Source: Synechococcus lacustris (GTDB lineage: Bacteria > Cyanobacteriota > Cyanobacteriia > PCC-6307 > Cyanobiaceae). From it: 64,000 nt of DNA. The stretch covers positions 1 to 64,000 of the forward strand of contig CAJAQB010000006.1 of NCBI GenBank assembly GCA_903943975.1, in the 5' to 3' direction. Shown here in pieces: positions 29,086-37,392 of the stretch. Every line of letters starts with the position of its first letter. Positions within the stretch are counted from its first letter, which is position 1. The position numbers and the translations under genes were made by a program. Under the pieces are notes generated by a model. It was not told the DNA's origin. It did no database searches and saw only the letters and a list, made by a program, of their open reading frames with translations.

Positions 29086-29625
29086 TCAATCCACGGTGAT
29101 GCGCACGGGGGTGCCGAGCTTCACCAGATCAAACACCTTCACGGCATCGGCATTGAACATGCGAATGCAGCCCTTGCTCACCGCTTCCCGGCGCTGCACC
29201 CATTCGGGCCAAGCGGTGCCATGGATGCCGTAGGCATTGTCATCGGAACCCTTGAAGGACATCCAACGGTTGCCCACCGGATTGCAGGGGCCCGGGGGTA
29301 GCAGGGCGTTCTTGCTGTGGCTGAAGTAGGTGGGGTCTTTGATCTTCTCGAGAATGCTGTAGAAGCCGGTGGGGGTGGGGGATTCCGGGGCACCGATCGC
29401 CACAGGGAACTTGCCAAGCACCTTGGCGGCATCAGGCTGGGCCTTGAGCACCACGCCGGAGGAAGCAATCTCAGCGGGGAACTTAGCTGGATCGAGATCC
29501 AACACATAGAGATATCGATCCTTGAGGTTCACCAGAATCTGGCGTTCGGCCAGGGCTGGCACTGCGGCCGACAACAGCAGCAGGGCGGCAGCCAGGGGTA
29601 AACGCAAACAACGGATACTGACCAC
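29086..29625 (-). CDS. L,D-transpeptidase (YkuD domain), exported
   Basis: A 179-aa envelope enzyme that forms 3-3 peptide cross-links or attaches proteins to peptidoglycan. A signal peptide (LRLPLAAALLLLSAAVPALA) is followed by the YkuD domain with YGIHGTAWPEWV and SKGCIRMFNADA, providing the catalytic histidine, the serine/glycine and the cysteine. The GTG at 29625 (VSIRCLRLPL) is chosen to start the signal peptide; longer starts give a non-signal N-terminus. The Shine-Dalgarno is weak. Confidence 0.88.
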   Translation of the reverse strand: MVSIRCLRLPLAAALLLLSAAVPALAERQILVNLKDRYLYVLDLDPAKFPAEIASSGVVLKAQPDAAKVLGKFPVAIGAPESPTPTGFYSILEKIKDPTYFSHSKNALLPPGPCNPVGNRWMSFKGSDDNAYGIHGTAWPEWVQRREAVSKGCIRMFNADAVKVFDLVKLGTPVRITVD

Positions 29626-29737
29626 AGGTCCGAGGAAATAAATGTTTAGCCATCCTGCCTGCCTGGGGCCCCAAGCCCGGGAAGCCTGTATGACAGTTGA
29701 AACCCTTCCCCAACAATTAGCCAGAAGCAAAGCGAGC

Positions 29738-29773
29738 GCCGCTAAGCACTAGGCCGCCGCTAAGCAGCAGGCC
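29738..29773. repeat. two adjacent 18-bp direct repeats
   Basis: GCCGCTAAGCACTAGGCC (29738-29755) is followed directly by GCCGCTAAGCAGCAGGCC (29756-29773), 16 of 18 bases identical. It lies 4 bp past the stop of the ABC exporter gene and upstream of the transpeptidase gene on the same strand. Confidence 0.85.
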
Positions 29774-29777
29774 AGCT

Positions 29778-31940
29778 CTACACATTGGCACTGGCGGAAT
29801 GGCTGAAGAAGCGCCGGTAATCGGGGTCCTTCTCCAACAGATCAAGGAAGCGATCCCGATCCAGCCGTAACAGCAGGCCGTCGCCCCGGGCCCGCACGGT
29901 CACCGAGCGAGGACGGTCCTCCAGCAGGCCGGAATCACCGAAGAAATCCCCCTCCTCCAGCACCCCCTGCTTAACCGGCAAGCCCCCCCAGAGGTCCGCC
30001 TGCAGCATCTCCAGGGTGCCGGCCACGATCACATAGAAGCTGTCGGGGGCATCCCCCTCCCGAAACACCTCCTCCCCCGGCCGCACCCGATCACTTACAA
30101 ACTCTGCGGCCAGCCAGCTCAACACCGCCGGCTCCACATCGTGGAACAGGGGGATGGTGGCCAAGCGCTCCGGGGTGATCCGCACCCGCTGGCCGGCGCT
30201 GATATCAAAACCACTCATCTGCCGATGCCAGAAGGAGGCATAGAGCCCCCCCGCCGCCAACAGCTCGCTGGGGCTGCCCAGTTCCAGCACCCGGCCGTCG
30301 GCGATCACGGCCACCTGATCCATGCTGGCGGCGGCCCGCAGCCGATGCAGCACAGAAACCACGGTGCGGCCCTGGCCGAGGCGACTGAGGGTGGCGTTGA
30401 TCGCCGCTTCCGTAGCCGGATCGAGGGCGCTGGTTGCCTCATCCAGCAGCAGCAGCTGGGGATCCCGCAACATCGCCCGGGCCAGGGCAATGCGCTGGCG
30501 TTGCCCCCCCGAGAGGCGGCCGCCGCCGCTGCCCACCTGGGTTTGCAGGCCCTCGGCCAAACCGGCCAGCAGGCCATCTAGCTCAGCGGCGCTGGCCGCC
30601 GCCGCCACCTCGGCATCGGTGGCGTCTAGGCGGCCCAGGCGGATATTTTCGGCGATGCTGAGATCGAATAACACCGATTCCTGGGGCACCAGGGCCACCT
30701 GCTTCAGCCATTGGTCCCGGTCGTAGCCCGCCAGGGGCTTGCCATCCAGCAGCAGTTCCCCCTGTTGGGGCGCCAGCTGCCGCAATAACAAGCGCAGCAC
30801 CGTGCTCTTGCCGCCGCCACTGGGGCCCACCAGGGCCAGGGACTGACCGGCGGCGATGCGCAGGTTCAGCTCCGAGAGGCCGCCGCCTTCGGCATAGCGG
30901 TACTGCACCTGGCGCAACTCCAGGGCCTCCGCCAGCACAGGTGGGGCCGGCAGGGCTGGCGCTGCGGGCCGACGCTGCGGGCCCCTGGCCGAGGGAAGCT
31001 GGCGTTCCAGCAAATCGAGGGCGGTGCTAGCCGCCTGCAGCGGCAACATCAACGGCCCCAGTTGCCACATGCCGCTCACCAGGGCCGTGGCGATCCCCAG
31101 GCCAGATACCAACTTGCCCACGCTCAGTTGCCCCTGCAACACCAGCCAGGTGCCGAGCGCAAACACACTCACCAGGGTGAGCAGGGCCGAAGCGGTGAGG
31201 GCGGCGTTCTGCAGACCAGAGACCAAACCCACCCGGCGGCCGCAGCGCATCAACTCCAAATTGCGACGGCCGAATTCCGCCCGGCTGGCCCCGCGCAGGC
31301 CAAACAGATCCAACAGCTCGCGGCTGCGCAGCCGTTCAGCGGCAAAGGCCAGCAGGCTGCCGGCAATGGCCACCCGCGCCTCCTCGCGACGGGCCATTGC
31401 CGGGGTGAAGGCCACCTGGCTCACCAGCAGCAGCGGCGTTAACACCACCGCCACCAGGGCGAGGCGCCAGTCGGTGTAAACCATCAACAGCACCCCCAGC
31501 AGCAACTGGGCGATGGTCCAGATGTAGAGGGGCAGTTGCACCACCACCGCCGATTCCAGGGTGGGGATCTGCTGGGCCAGCAGGGCCTGTTCTTCCCCCT
31601 CCTCTTCGCCACTGGCTGGGTTTTGCCGTTCCAGCAGAGAACGAAACAAGCGTTGGCGAAACTCGGTGCCCAGCTCCCCGCCTAACTGGGCAAACAACCG
31701 CACCTGCAGGCCGTTGCAAACCACCGCCAACAGCAGCCAGAGGCAGGGGAGCACCAGCAGCGGCAGGGCGCGAGCGGGCTGCCCCGGGGTGATCGCCTGG
31801 TCGATCACCACCTGCAGCAGCACCGGGATACCGATCATCAAGATCGGATCGGGCAAAACACACAGCAGCGCTAGCCCTGCCAGGAGCCGCTGACGGCCGA
31901 AATAGGGCCAGAGGCGCAGGGGCAGGGCCAGGGTGGCCAT
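29778..31940 (-). CDS. ABC exporter fused to a C-terminal cyclic-nucleotide-binding domain
   Basis: 720 aa in three parts. Residues ~1-320 form a type I ABC exporter membrane domain with about six helices. Residues ~335-570 are the nucleotide-binding domain: Walker A VGPSGGGKST (371-380), Q-loop VPQES, signature RLSGGQRQR, Walker B LLLLDEATSALD, H-loop VLHRLR. Residues ~590-715 are a cNMP-binding/Crp-like domain with GDFFGDSGLLEDRPRSVTVRA as its phosphate-binding cassette. Substrate unknown. It follows moeB by three bases on the same strand and could be cotranscribed. Confidence 0.9.
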   Translation of the reverse strand: MATLALPLRLWPYFGRQRLLAGLALLCVLPDPILMIGIPVLLQVVIDQAITPGQPARALPLLVLPCLWLLLAVVCNGLQVRLFAQLGGELGTEFRQRLFRSLLERQNPASGEEEGEEQALLAQQIPTLESAVVVQLPLYIWTIAQLLLGVLLMVYTDWRLALVAVVLTPLLLVSQVAFTPAMARREEARVAIAGSLLAFAAERLRSRELLDLFGLRGASRAEFGRRNLELMRCGRRVGLVSGLQNAALTASALLTLVSVFALGTWLVLQGQLSVGKLVSGLGIATALVSGMWQLGPLMLPLQAASTALDLLERQLPSARGPQRRPAAPALPAPPVLAEALELRQVQYRYAEGGGLSELNLRIAAGQSLALVGPSGGGKSTVLRLLLRQLAPQQGELLLDGKPLAGYDRDQWLKQVALVPQESVLFDLSIAENIRLGRLDATDAEVAAAASAAELDGLLAGLAEGLQTQVGSGGGRLSGGQRQRIALARAMLRDPQLLLLDEATSALDPATEAAINATLSRLGQGRTVVSVLHRLRAAASMDQVAVIADGRVLELGSPSELLAAGGLYASFWHRQMSGFDISAGQRVRITPERLATIPLFHDVEPAVLSWLAAEFVSDRVRPGEEVFREGDAPDSFYVIVAGTLEMLQADLWGGLPVKQGVLEEGDFFGDSGLLEDRPRSVTVRARGDGLLLRLDRDRFLDLLEKDPDYRRFFSHSASANV

Positions 31941-31943
31941 GGG

Positions 31944-33113
31944 CTAGTAGCGCTGAACGGAGGGATCGATCTCCTTGCTCCAGGCATCGATGCCCCCGGC
32001 CACGTTGATGCCCTCGATGCCCTCGCGCTTCAGGGCGATCAGGGCCTTGGCGGAACGCCCGCCAAGCTTGCAATGCACATAGAGGCGTTTGCCCGCAGCC
32101 AGCTGGCGCAGCCGCTCGATCGCCGTGCCGTTTTCGATCTGATCAAGGGGCAGCAACACGGCCCCCTTAATCACGGCGATATCCGCTTCGGGCGGATTGC
32201 GCACGTCTAGCAGCAGCAGATCACTGGCGCCGCTATCGAGCAGGGCCTTGAGTTCAAGCACCGAAATACTTTCCACGGCTCCGGCCTCCTCCTGGCCCGG
32301 GGCGCTACCACCAACCCCACAGAACTGCTGATAATCGATCAATCGCTCAATCACCGGCCGCTCGGGACTGGGCCGTAATTTCAACTCCCGGAAGCTCATC
32401 TTCAGGGCATCAAACAACAACAGGCGGCCACTCAAGCTGGTGCCGATGCCGGTGATCAGCTTGATCGTTTCGGTGGCTTGGATCAGGCCGATGATGCCGG
32501 GAAGCACCCCCACCACACCGCCTTCGGCGCAGGAGGGCACCAGACCCGGCGGCGGCGGTTCGGGATAGAGATCGCGATAGTTCGGACCATCCAAATAGTT
32601 GAACACCGTGGCCTGACCTTCAAAACGGAAGATCGAGCCATACACATTGGGCTTGCCCAGCAGCACGCAGGCGTCGTTCACCAGGTAGCGGGTGGGGAAG
32701 TTATCGGTGCCATCGCAAACGATGTCGTAGGGCTCGATGATCGCCAGGGCGTTTTCACTGGTGAGCGCCGTTTCGTAGAGATCCACCTGGCAGTGGGGGT
32801 TGATCTCATGGATGCGGTGCTTGGCCGATTCAATCTTCGGTTTGCCCACCCAGCTGGTGCCATGGATCACCTGGCGCTGCAGGTTGCTGTGGTCCACCAC
32901 ATCGAAATCAACGATGCCGATCCGACCCACTCCGGAGGCGGCCAAATAAAGGAGCAGCGGGGAACCCAGGCCACCGGTACCCACGCAGAGCACCGAGGCG
33001 GCCTTGAGCCGTTTTTGCCCCTGCATGCCCACCTCGGGCAGGATCAGGTGGCGGGAAAAGCGGGCAATTTCGTCGGGGCTGAGCTGAACGCCGCTGGTAT
33101 CGGGGGGGAGCAT
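31944..33113 (-). CDS. moeB: E1-like adenylyltransferase with C-terminal rhodanese domain (MoeB/ThiF type)
   Basis: 389 aa. The N-terminal ~265 residues are an E1-like enzyme that adenylates the C-terminal glycine of a ubiquitin-like sulfur carrier (MoaD or ThiS): LCVGTGGLGSPLLLYLA, DFDVVDHSNLQRQV, DGTDNFPTRYLVND, PSCAEGGVVGVLPG with the catalytic cysteine. The rest is a rhodanese domain with LLDVRNPPE and the active-site loop VHCKLGGRS. The ATG at 33113 (LPPDTSGVQLSPDE) begins the conserved region. The JAMM gene lies 38 nt upstream on the same strand. Confidence 0.9.
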   Translation of the reverse strand: MLPPDTSGVQLSPDEIARFSRHLILPEVGMQGQKRLKAASVLCVGTGGLGSPLLLYLAASGVGRIGIVDFDVVDHSNLQRQVIHGTSWVGKPKIESAKHRIHEINPHCQVDLYETALTSENALAIIEPYDIVCDGTDNFPTRYLVNDACVLLGKPNVYGSIFRFEGQATVFNYLDGPNYRDLYPEPPPPGLVPSCAEGGVVGVLPGIIGLIQATETIKLITGIGTSLSGRLLLFDALKMSFRELKLRPSPERPVIERLIDYQQFCGVGGSAPGQEEAGAVESISVLELKALLDSGASDLLLLDVRNPPEADIAVIKGAVLLPLDQIENGTAIERLRQLAAGKRLYVHCKLGGRSAKALIALKREGIEGINVAGGIDAWSKEIDPSVQRY

Positions 33114-33151
33114 GTACGGCCGAGAGGTGCGGAAGGCACCGCAGATTTTTT

Positions 33152-33544
33152 CTATCCTCCCAAATCCAGGGCCCGGGGCCTTAATCCCCCTGGCGTGGGC
33201 TCCAGCCACCAGGCCCGCCATTGCTCTGCTTCCAAAGCCCAGATCAACATCAGCTGCCCCTCCCAGGCCCATTCACAGTCGGTGGCCGATGGCTGCGGCT
33301 CCCCCTGGGGATGGCTGTGGGCGGCCCCGAGCAGCAACCAGCCTTTGGCGCGAGCCCATTTCTGGGCCGCCACCAGTTCAGCCGGATCCACGGCAAAGCG
33401 ATTCAGGCGTTCCTGGCGGGGCTGCCAGCGGTTCAAGCAAGGCCACACCCAATGCAGCTCCCAGCCCTGTCCCTGGCGGGATCCCAGCAGCAGGGCGCAG
33501 CCCTCCTCCGGCAATGCCAGCCGCAGGTCCTGCTCCAGAACCAT
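33152..33544 (-). CDS. JAMM/Mov34 (MPN+) metalloprotease-like protein
   Basis: About 130 aa with the zinc-metalloprotease JAMM pattern: a glutamate in PEEGCALLLG, then HSHPQGEPQPSATD giving H-x-H-P, serine and aspartate. In bacteria such proteins trim or desulfurise ubiquitin-like sulfur carriers. It is the gene directly before the E1-rhodanese gene on the same strand, a recurring functional pairing. The ATG at 33544 (VLEQDLRLAL) is used; a longer open frame upstream has no homologous look and overlaps the divergent gene. Confidence 0.8.
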   Translation of the reverse strand: MVLEQDLRLALPEEGCALLLGSRQGQGWELHWVWPCLNRWQPRQERLNRFAVDPAELVAAQKWARAKGWLLLGAAHSHPQGEPQPSATDCEWAWEGQLMLIWALEAEQWRAWWLEPTPGGLRPRALDLGG

Positions 33545-33631
33545 CAGCCAATGCGGATCGAGCGTCAGCAGAGCTGGTAAAAAGCTGAAGGACTCGATAC
33601 GTTGGGCCCAAATCTTTCCTTCCCAGGGTCC

Positions 33632-34036
33632 ATGACCGAGACGACCGAAGTCAAAACGGAAGTCCATGAGGTGGGCAGCGAAGCGACCGAGTCCCCAGCG
33701 AACCCCTTGGGGGACCTCAAGGATGCCGCCTCCGATTTCAAGGAGCGCTACAGCGAAGTGATCGGCAAGGTGAACAGCTCCCTGGAAGGGGTGGACTGGA
33801 ACCAGGTGGGACGCATCGGCAAGTCGGCGGGCATCTTGGTGGCCGTGATCGTGGCCCAGGTGCTGATCAAGGGGGTGCTCGACACCATCAATCTCTTGCC
33901 AGTGGTGCCCGGCCTGCTGGAACTGCTGGGCGTGGTGGTGGTGGGCAACTGGAGCTGGAACAACCTCAGCACCAGCAGCAAACGCGATCAATTGATCCAG
34001 CAGGTGAACAAGCTCCGCCAGGAATACCTGGGCTGA
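33632..34036 (+). CDS. curT: CURT1/CAAD-domain thylakoid membrane protein
   Basis: A 134-aa membrane protein: an acidic N-terminus (TETTEVKTEVHEVGSEATES), an amphipathic helix, then two transmembrane helices (GILVAVIVAQVLIKGVLDTI and PGLLELLGVVVVGNWSW) and a C-terminal amphipathic helix (KRDQLIQQVNKLRQEY). This is the CAAD domain found in plant CURT1 and in cyanobacterial CurT, which bends thylakoid membranes at their edges. The ATG at 33632 is preferred to a TTG 30 nt upstream. It converges without a gap with the fructosamine kinase-like gene. Confidence 0.88.
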   Translation: MTETTEVKTEVHEVGSEATESPANPLGDLKDAASDFKERYSEVIGKVNSSLEGVDWNQVGRIGKSAGILVAVIVAQVLIKGVLDTINLLPVVPGLLELLGVVVVGNWSWNNLSTSSKRDQLIQQVNKLRQEYLG

Positions 34037-34834
34037 TTAGTCGAGGGCCAGCAGCGCCTCTATCAGCGCAGTGCACTGCTGGCGATAGCCACCAGCAAAC
34101 AGGTTGGCGTGGTTGAGCAAGTGAAAGAGGTTGTAAATATCCCGCCGCTGCCGGTGCCCTACCGATAGCGGCCATTCGCTGTTGTAGGCATCAAAAAATG
34201 TTGGGGGAAAGCCCCCAAACAGCTGGGCCATGGCCAGGTCCACCTCCCGGTCGCTAAACGACACCGCCGGATCAAACAGGCTGCCGCGACCATCGGCCAG
34301 CACCCCGGCATTGCCAGCCCAGAGGTCGCCATGCACCAGCACCGGCTCGGCCCCATGGCCATTCAGCCAGGTAGGTAGCCGCTGGAGCAGGGCCCCACTG
34401 CCAGACCAATGCAGGCCCCGTTGGGCCGCCAGGGCGAATTGGGGGGCGAGGCGCCGTTCCGCAAAGAACTGACCCCAGTTCTCACTCCAGCCGCCCAGCT
34501 GGGGGCCAGCGCCGATGAAGCGGTCCCCCCGCCAGCCAAAGGCCTCGCCGCTGCCACGGCGGTGCATCTGGGCCAAGCCGCCCCCCAGGGCCGCCCAGCC
34601 GGCACTGCCGCCCCCGCTTAGATCAAGCCACTCGAGCAGCAATTCCGCCTGGGTACCGCCTGCCACCAGGCCACAGCCATGCACCCTCGGCAGCACCAAC
34701 TCCCCAGCCACCAGCGCCAAGGCCGCCAGCCCCTCGGCCTCCGCCTCCAAGCGCGGCAGCTGGGTAGCGGGTAGAAGCTTGCGAAACAAGCGCCCCTGGG
34801 GGGCTTGGCCTTCGGGTGCTTGGCCTTGGCCCAT
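34037..34834 (-). CDS. fructosamine kinase-family protein, N-terminally short
   Basis: A member of the fructosamine-3-kinase fold, which phosphorylates ketoamine adducts on proteins. The C-terminal part is clear: VLVHGDLWAGNAGVLADG (catalytic loop), FDPAVSFSDREVDLAMAQLFGGFP (metal-binding and activation region), and a C-terminal helix. The N-lobe has GRLFRKLLPATQLPRLEAEAEGL with the likely ATP lysine. The only usable start is ATG 34834, about 30 residues short of the family length, so the glycine-rich first strands are missing or unrecognisable. It is divergent from crtD, with 52 bp between. Confidence 0.7.
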   Translation of the reverse strand: MGQGQAPEGQAPQGRLFRKLLPATQLPRLEAEAEGLAALALVAGELVLPRVHGCGLVAGGTQAELLLEWLDLSGGGSAGWAALGGGLAQMHRRGSGEAFGWRGDRFIGAGPQLGGWSENWGQFFAERRLAPQFALAAQRGLHWSGSGALLQRLPTWLNGHGAEPVLVHGDLWAGNAGVLADGRGSLFDPAVSFSDREVDLAMAQLFGGFPPTFFDAYNSEWPLSVGHRQRRDIYNLFHLLNHANLFAGGYRQQCTALIEALLALD

Positions 34835-34886
34835 CCGCGTCTTGCCCCTGCAATTGCCAGCATGGCCAGCCTGGGCAAGCCACTGG

Positions 34887-36389
34887 GTGCAAACAACATT
34901 GGAATCCAGTTCCGAAAGCTGGGATGTGGCGGTGCTGGGGGCAGGCATCGCCGGCCTAACCGCCGCAGCGCTGCTGGCCCAGGCGGGCCAACGGGTGCTG
35001 CTGCTGGAGGCGCACCACCAGAGCGGTGGCTGTGCCGGCACCTTTCGGCGTGGTCCTTACACCTTTGATGTGGGTGCCACCCAGGTGGCGGGCTGGGAGG
35101 CCGGCGGCATTCACCGGCGCTTGTTTGAGAAGTTGCAGGTACCCCTGCCAGCCGCCGTCCCCCTGGACCCCGGCTGCGTGGTGGACCTCAATGACGGCCA
35201 GGCGCCAATCCAGCTCTGGCGCGATCCCGGCCGCTGGCGGCAGGAAAGGCAAAAACAATTTCCGGGCAGTGAACGCTTCTGGCGGCTCTGCGCTGCTTTG
35301 CACCAAGCCAACTGGGCCTTTGCCGCCCGCCAGCCGGTGCTGCCCCCCCGCAGCCCCTGGGACCTGGGCCAACTGTTGGCGGCCCTCGGACCCAGCACCC
35401 TGGCCAGTGGCCTTTTCAGTGGCGCCAGCATCAGCGACCTGCTCTGGCTCTGTGGCTGCCATGGGGACCAACGGCTGCGGCAGTTTTTAGATCTGCAGCT
35501 GCGCCTCTACTCCCAGGAACCAGCCCAACGCACCGCCGCCCTCTATGGGGCCACGGTGCTGGCCATGGCCCAGGAACCGCTGGGGCTCTGGCACCTGCAG
35601 GGGTCCATGCAAGCCCTAAGCACTGCCCTGGAAACCGCCCTGGCCCATTGGGGCGGGCGCTTGCTGCTGCGCCATCGGGTTGAAAGCTTGCGGCTGGCCC
35701 CAAACGGTTGGCGGCTAAGCGGCAGCGGCCCAGGCCAGCGGCGTTTTGAACTGGGGGCCCGCCAAGTGGTTTGCAGCCTGGCGCCCCAGGCCCTGCCGCA
35801 GTTGTTGGCGGAGCAAATGCCCCCGGCCTATGGCCAACGGATCGCCAGCTTTGGTGACCCCTCCGGGGCCCTGGTGCTCTATGGGGCGGTGGCCCGCCAG
35901 AGCCTGCCCCCTGGCTGTGCCAGCCACCTGCAATTGGCCTGGGAGCAGCCGGGCTCCCTATTTGTGTCCATAAGCCAGGAGGGCGATGGCCGAGCCCCCG
36001 AGGGGCAGGCCACCGTGATCGCCAGTGTCTTCAGCCCGGCCCGGCCCTGGTTTGAGCTGGGGGAAGAGGCCTACGCCGCCCGCAAACGGGAAGTGCAGGC
36101 GGGGATCGAAGCCGGCCTGCAGCAGTTACTGGGGATCACTGCGGACGCTTGGCTCCAGCGGGAACTGGCCACCCCCAGGGCATTTGCCCATTGGACCGGC
36201 CGCCCCTTTGGTTTTGTGGGGGGCCTAGGCCAGCACCCCAGCCGCTTTGGCCCCTTTGGCCTGGCCAGCCGCAGCCCCCTGGCCGGCCTATGGCTCTGCG
36301 GCGACGCGATCTATCCGGGGGAGGGCACGGCGGGGGTGAGCCTCTCTGCGGAGATGGTATGCCGTCAATTGCTGCAATCCCTGGGCTAA
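34887..36389 (+). CDS. crtD: carotenoid C-3',4' desaturase-like FAD oxidoreductase
   Basis: A 500-aa flavoprotein of the CrtI/CrtISO superfamily. The dinucleotide-binding fold is WDVAVLGAGIAGLTAAALLA, then LLLEAHHQSGGCAGTFRR, FDVGATQVAG, and at the C-terminus GFVGGLGQHPSRFGPFGLAS and WLCGDAIYPGEGTAGVSLSAE. The pattern GGCAGTFRR...GATQVAG points to cyanobacterial CrtD (myxol or related xanthophyll synthesis) rather than CrtH or phytoene desaturase. The GTG at 34887 is chosen; a TTG at 34899 is possible. A longer upstream frame lies over the opposite gene. Confidence 0.75.
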   Translation: MQTTLESSSESWDVAVLGAGIAGLTAAALLAQAGQRVLLLEAHHQSGGCAGTFRRGPYTFDVGATQVAGWEAGGIHRRLFEKLQVPLPAAVPLDPGCVVDLNDGQAPIQLWRDPGRWRQERQKQFPGSERFWRLCAALHQANWAFAARQPVLPPRSPWDLGQLLAALGPSTLASGLFSGASISDLLWLCGCHGDQRLRQFLDLQLRLYSQEPAQRTAALYGATVLAMAQEPLGLWHLQGSMQALSTALETALAHWGGRLLLRHRVESLRLAPNGWRLSGSGPGQRRFELGARQVVCSLAPQALPQLLAEQMPPAYGQRIASFGDPSGALVLYGAVARQSLPPGCASHLQLAWEQPGSLFVSISQEGDGRAPEGQATVIASVFSPARPWFELGEEAYAARKREVQAGIEAGLQQLLGITADAWLQRELATPRAFAHWTGRPFGFVGGLGQHPSRFGPFGLASRSPLAGLWLCGDAIYPGEGTAGVSLSAEMVCRQLLQSLG

Positions 36390-36404
36390 ATCAAGGAAAT
36401 TCCG

Positions 36405-37319
36405 TCAGAGAAATTCCGGTCGTTCTTGGGCACAGGCGCTGAGCGAGGCCTGCAAACCAGCCCAATCGCTGGCCTCCACCAGGCGCCGCAACCCCTGCAG
36501 CTGGCCTTCGTATTGGTTAAGGGCCGCCAACAGTTCCTCTCGGTTGCAACGGGCCATCAGCGTGCCCAGCTCCGGATTACCGCCCCCCACCCGGGTGGTG
36601 TCGGCAAAGCCACTGGAGGCCAACTGGCGCAGCAGCGCCGGCAGCTGGCTGTTTTCAGAGCTGTCCCCAGTAGGCCCCCCCACAGGCCCCCCAGCAGTGG
36701 CGGCGGCCTGCAGCAGGGCGGCCCCCAGCAGCACCGGCAGGTGGGAAATCATCGCCACGGCCCGGTCATGGTCTGCCGCTGCGCAACAGCACCAGCGGGC
36801 CCCCACGGCCCCCGCCAGGGCCTCCACCAGGGCAAGGGCGCCGGGGTCGGTGCGGGCGCTGGGGGTGGCCACCCAGGGGCGGCCCTCAAACAAGTGGCGT
36901 TCACCGGCCTCCACCCCGGCCTGGGCGGTGCCCGCCATCGGATGGCCGGCCACAAATCGCCCCGCCAGCAGCGGCTCCCACCGGGCCAGCAGCGGCGCCT
37001 TCACCGAACCCACATCCGTAACCACCGCCGCCGGGGGTAGGGCCGCCACCAGGGCTGGATCCGGATCCAACAAACGATCCAGCGGCAGGGCCAGCACCAC
37101 CAGGCCGCAGCCCCCAAGCACCTGGGGATCGGTGCTAACCGCATCGGCCAGGCCCCGCTCCTGGGCCCGCTCCGCCGTGGCGGCTCGATGCACCAGCGCC
37201 TGGACCCGCAGGCCCTGGGCCCGCAGGTCTAGGCCGAGGGAGCCTCCGATCAAGCCAAGGCCCACCACTCCGATCGGTGCGCCCCCTAGGAGCTGCTGAA
37301 GCTTGATTGCTGCTGTCAT
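36405..37319 (-). CDS. tyrA: prephenate/arogenate dehydrogenase
   Basis: A 304-aa NAD(P)-dependent dehydrogenase of tyrosine synthesis; cyanobacterial members usually prefer arogenate and NADP. The Rossmann start VGLGLIGGSLGLDLRA is near residue 18, VVTDVGSVKAPLL and FVAGHPMAGTAQAGVEAG follow with the catalytic histidine, then AMISHLPVLLGAAL. The ATG at 37319 (TAAIKLQQLLGG) is chosen. It converges with crtD across 15 bp. Confidence 0.92.
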   Translation of the reverse strand: MTAAIKLQQLLGGAPIGVVGLGLIGGSLGLDLRAQGLRVQALVHRAATAERAQERGLADAVSTDPQVLGGCGLVVLALPLDRLLDPDPALVAALPPAAVVTDVGSVKAPLLARWEPLLAGRFVAGHPMAGTAQAGVEAGERHLFEGRPWVATPSARTDPGALALVEALAGAVGARWCCCAAADHDRAVAMISHLPVLLGAALLQAAATAGGPVGGPTGDSSENSQLPALLRQLASSGFADTTRVGGGNPELGTLMARCNREELLAALNQYEGQLQGLRRLVEASDWAGLQASLSACAQERPEFL

Positions 37320-37392
37320 CTTCGGCACGGCGCCAGGGGCCCAGCTTCCTACGATCGCCGAATCCATCTGGGCTGGCTGCTCAAAGTTCGGG

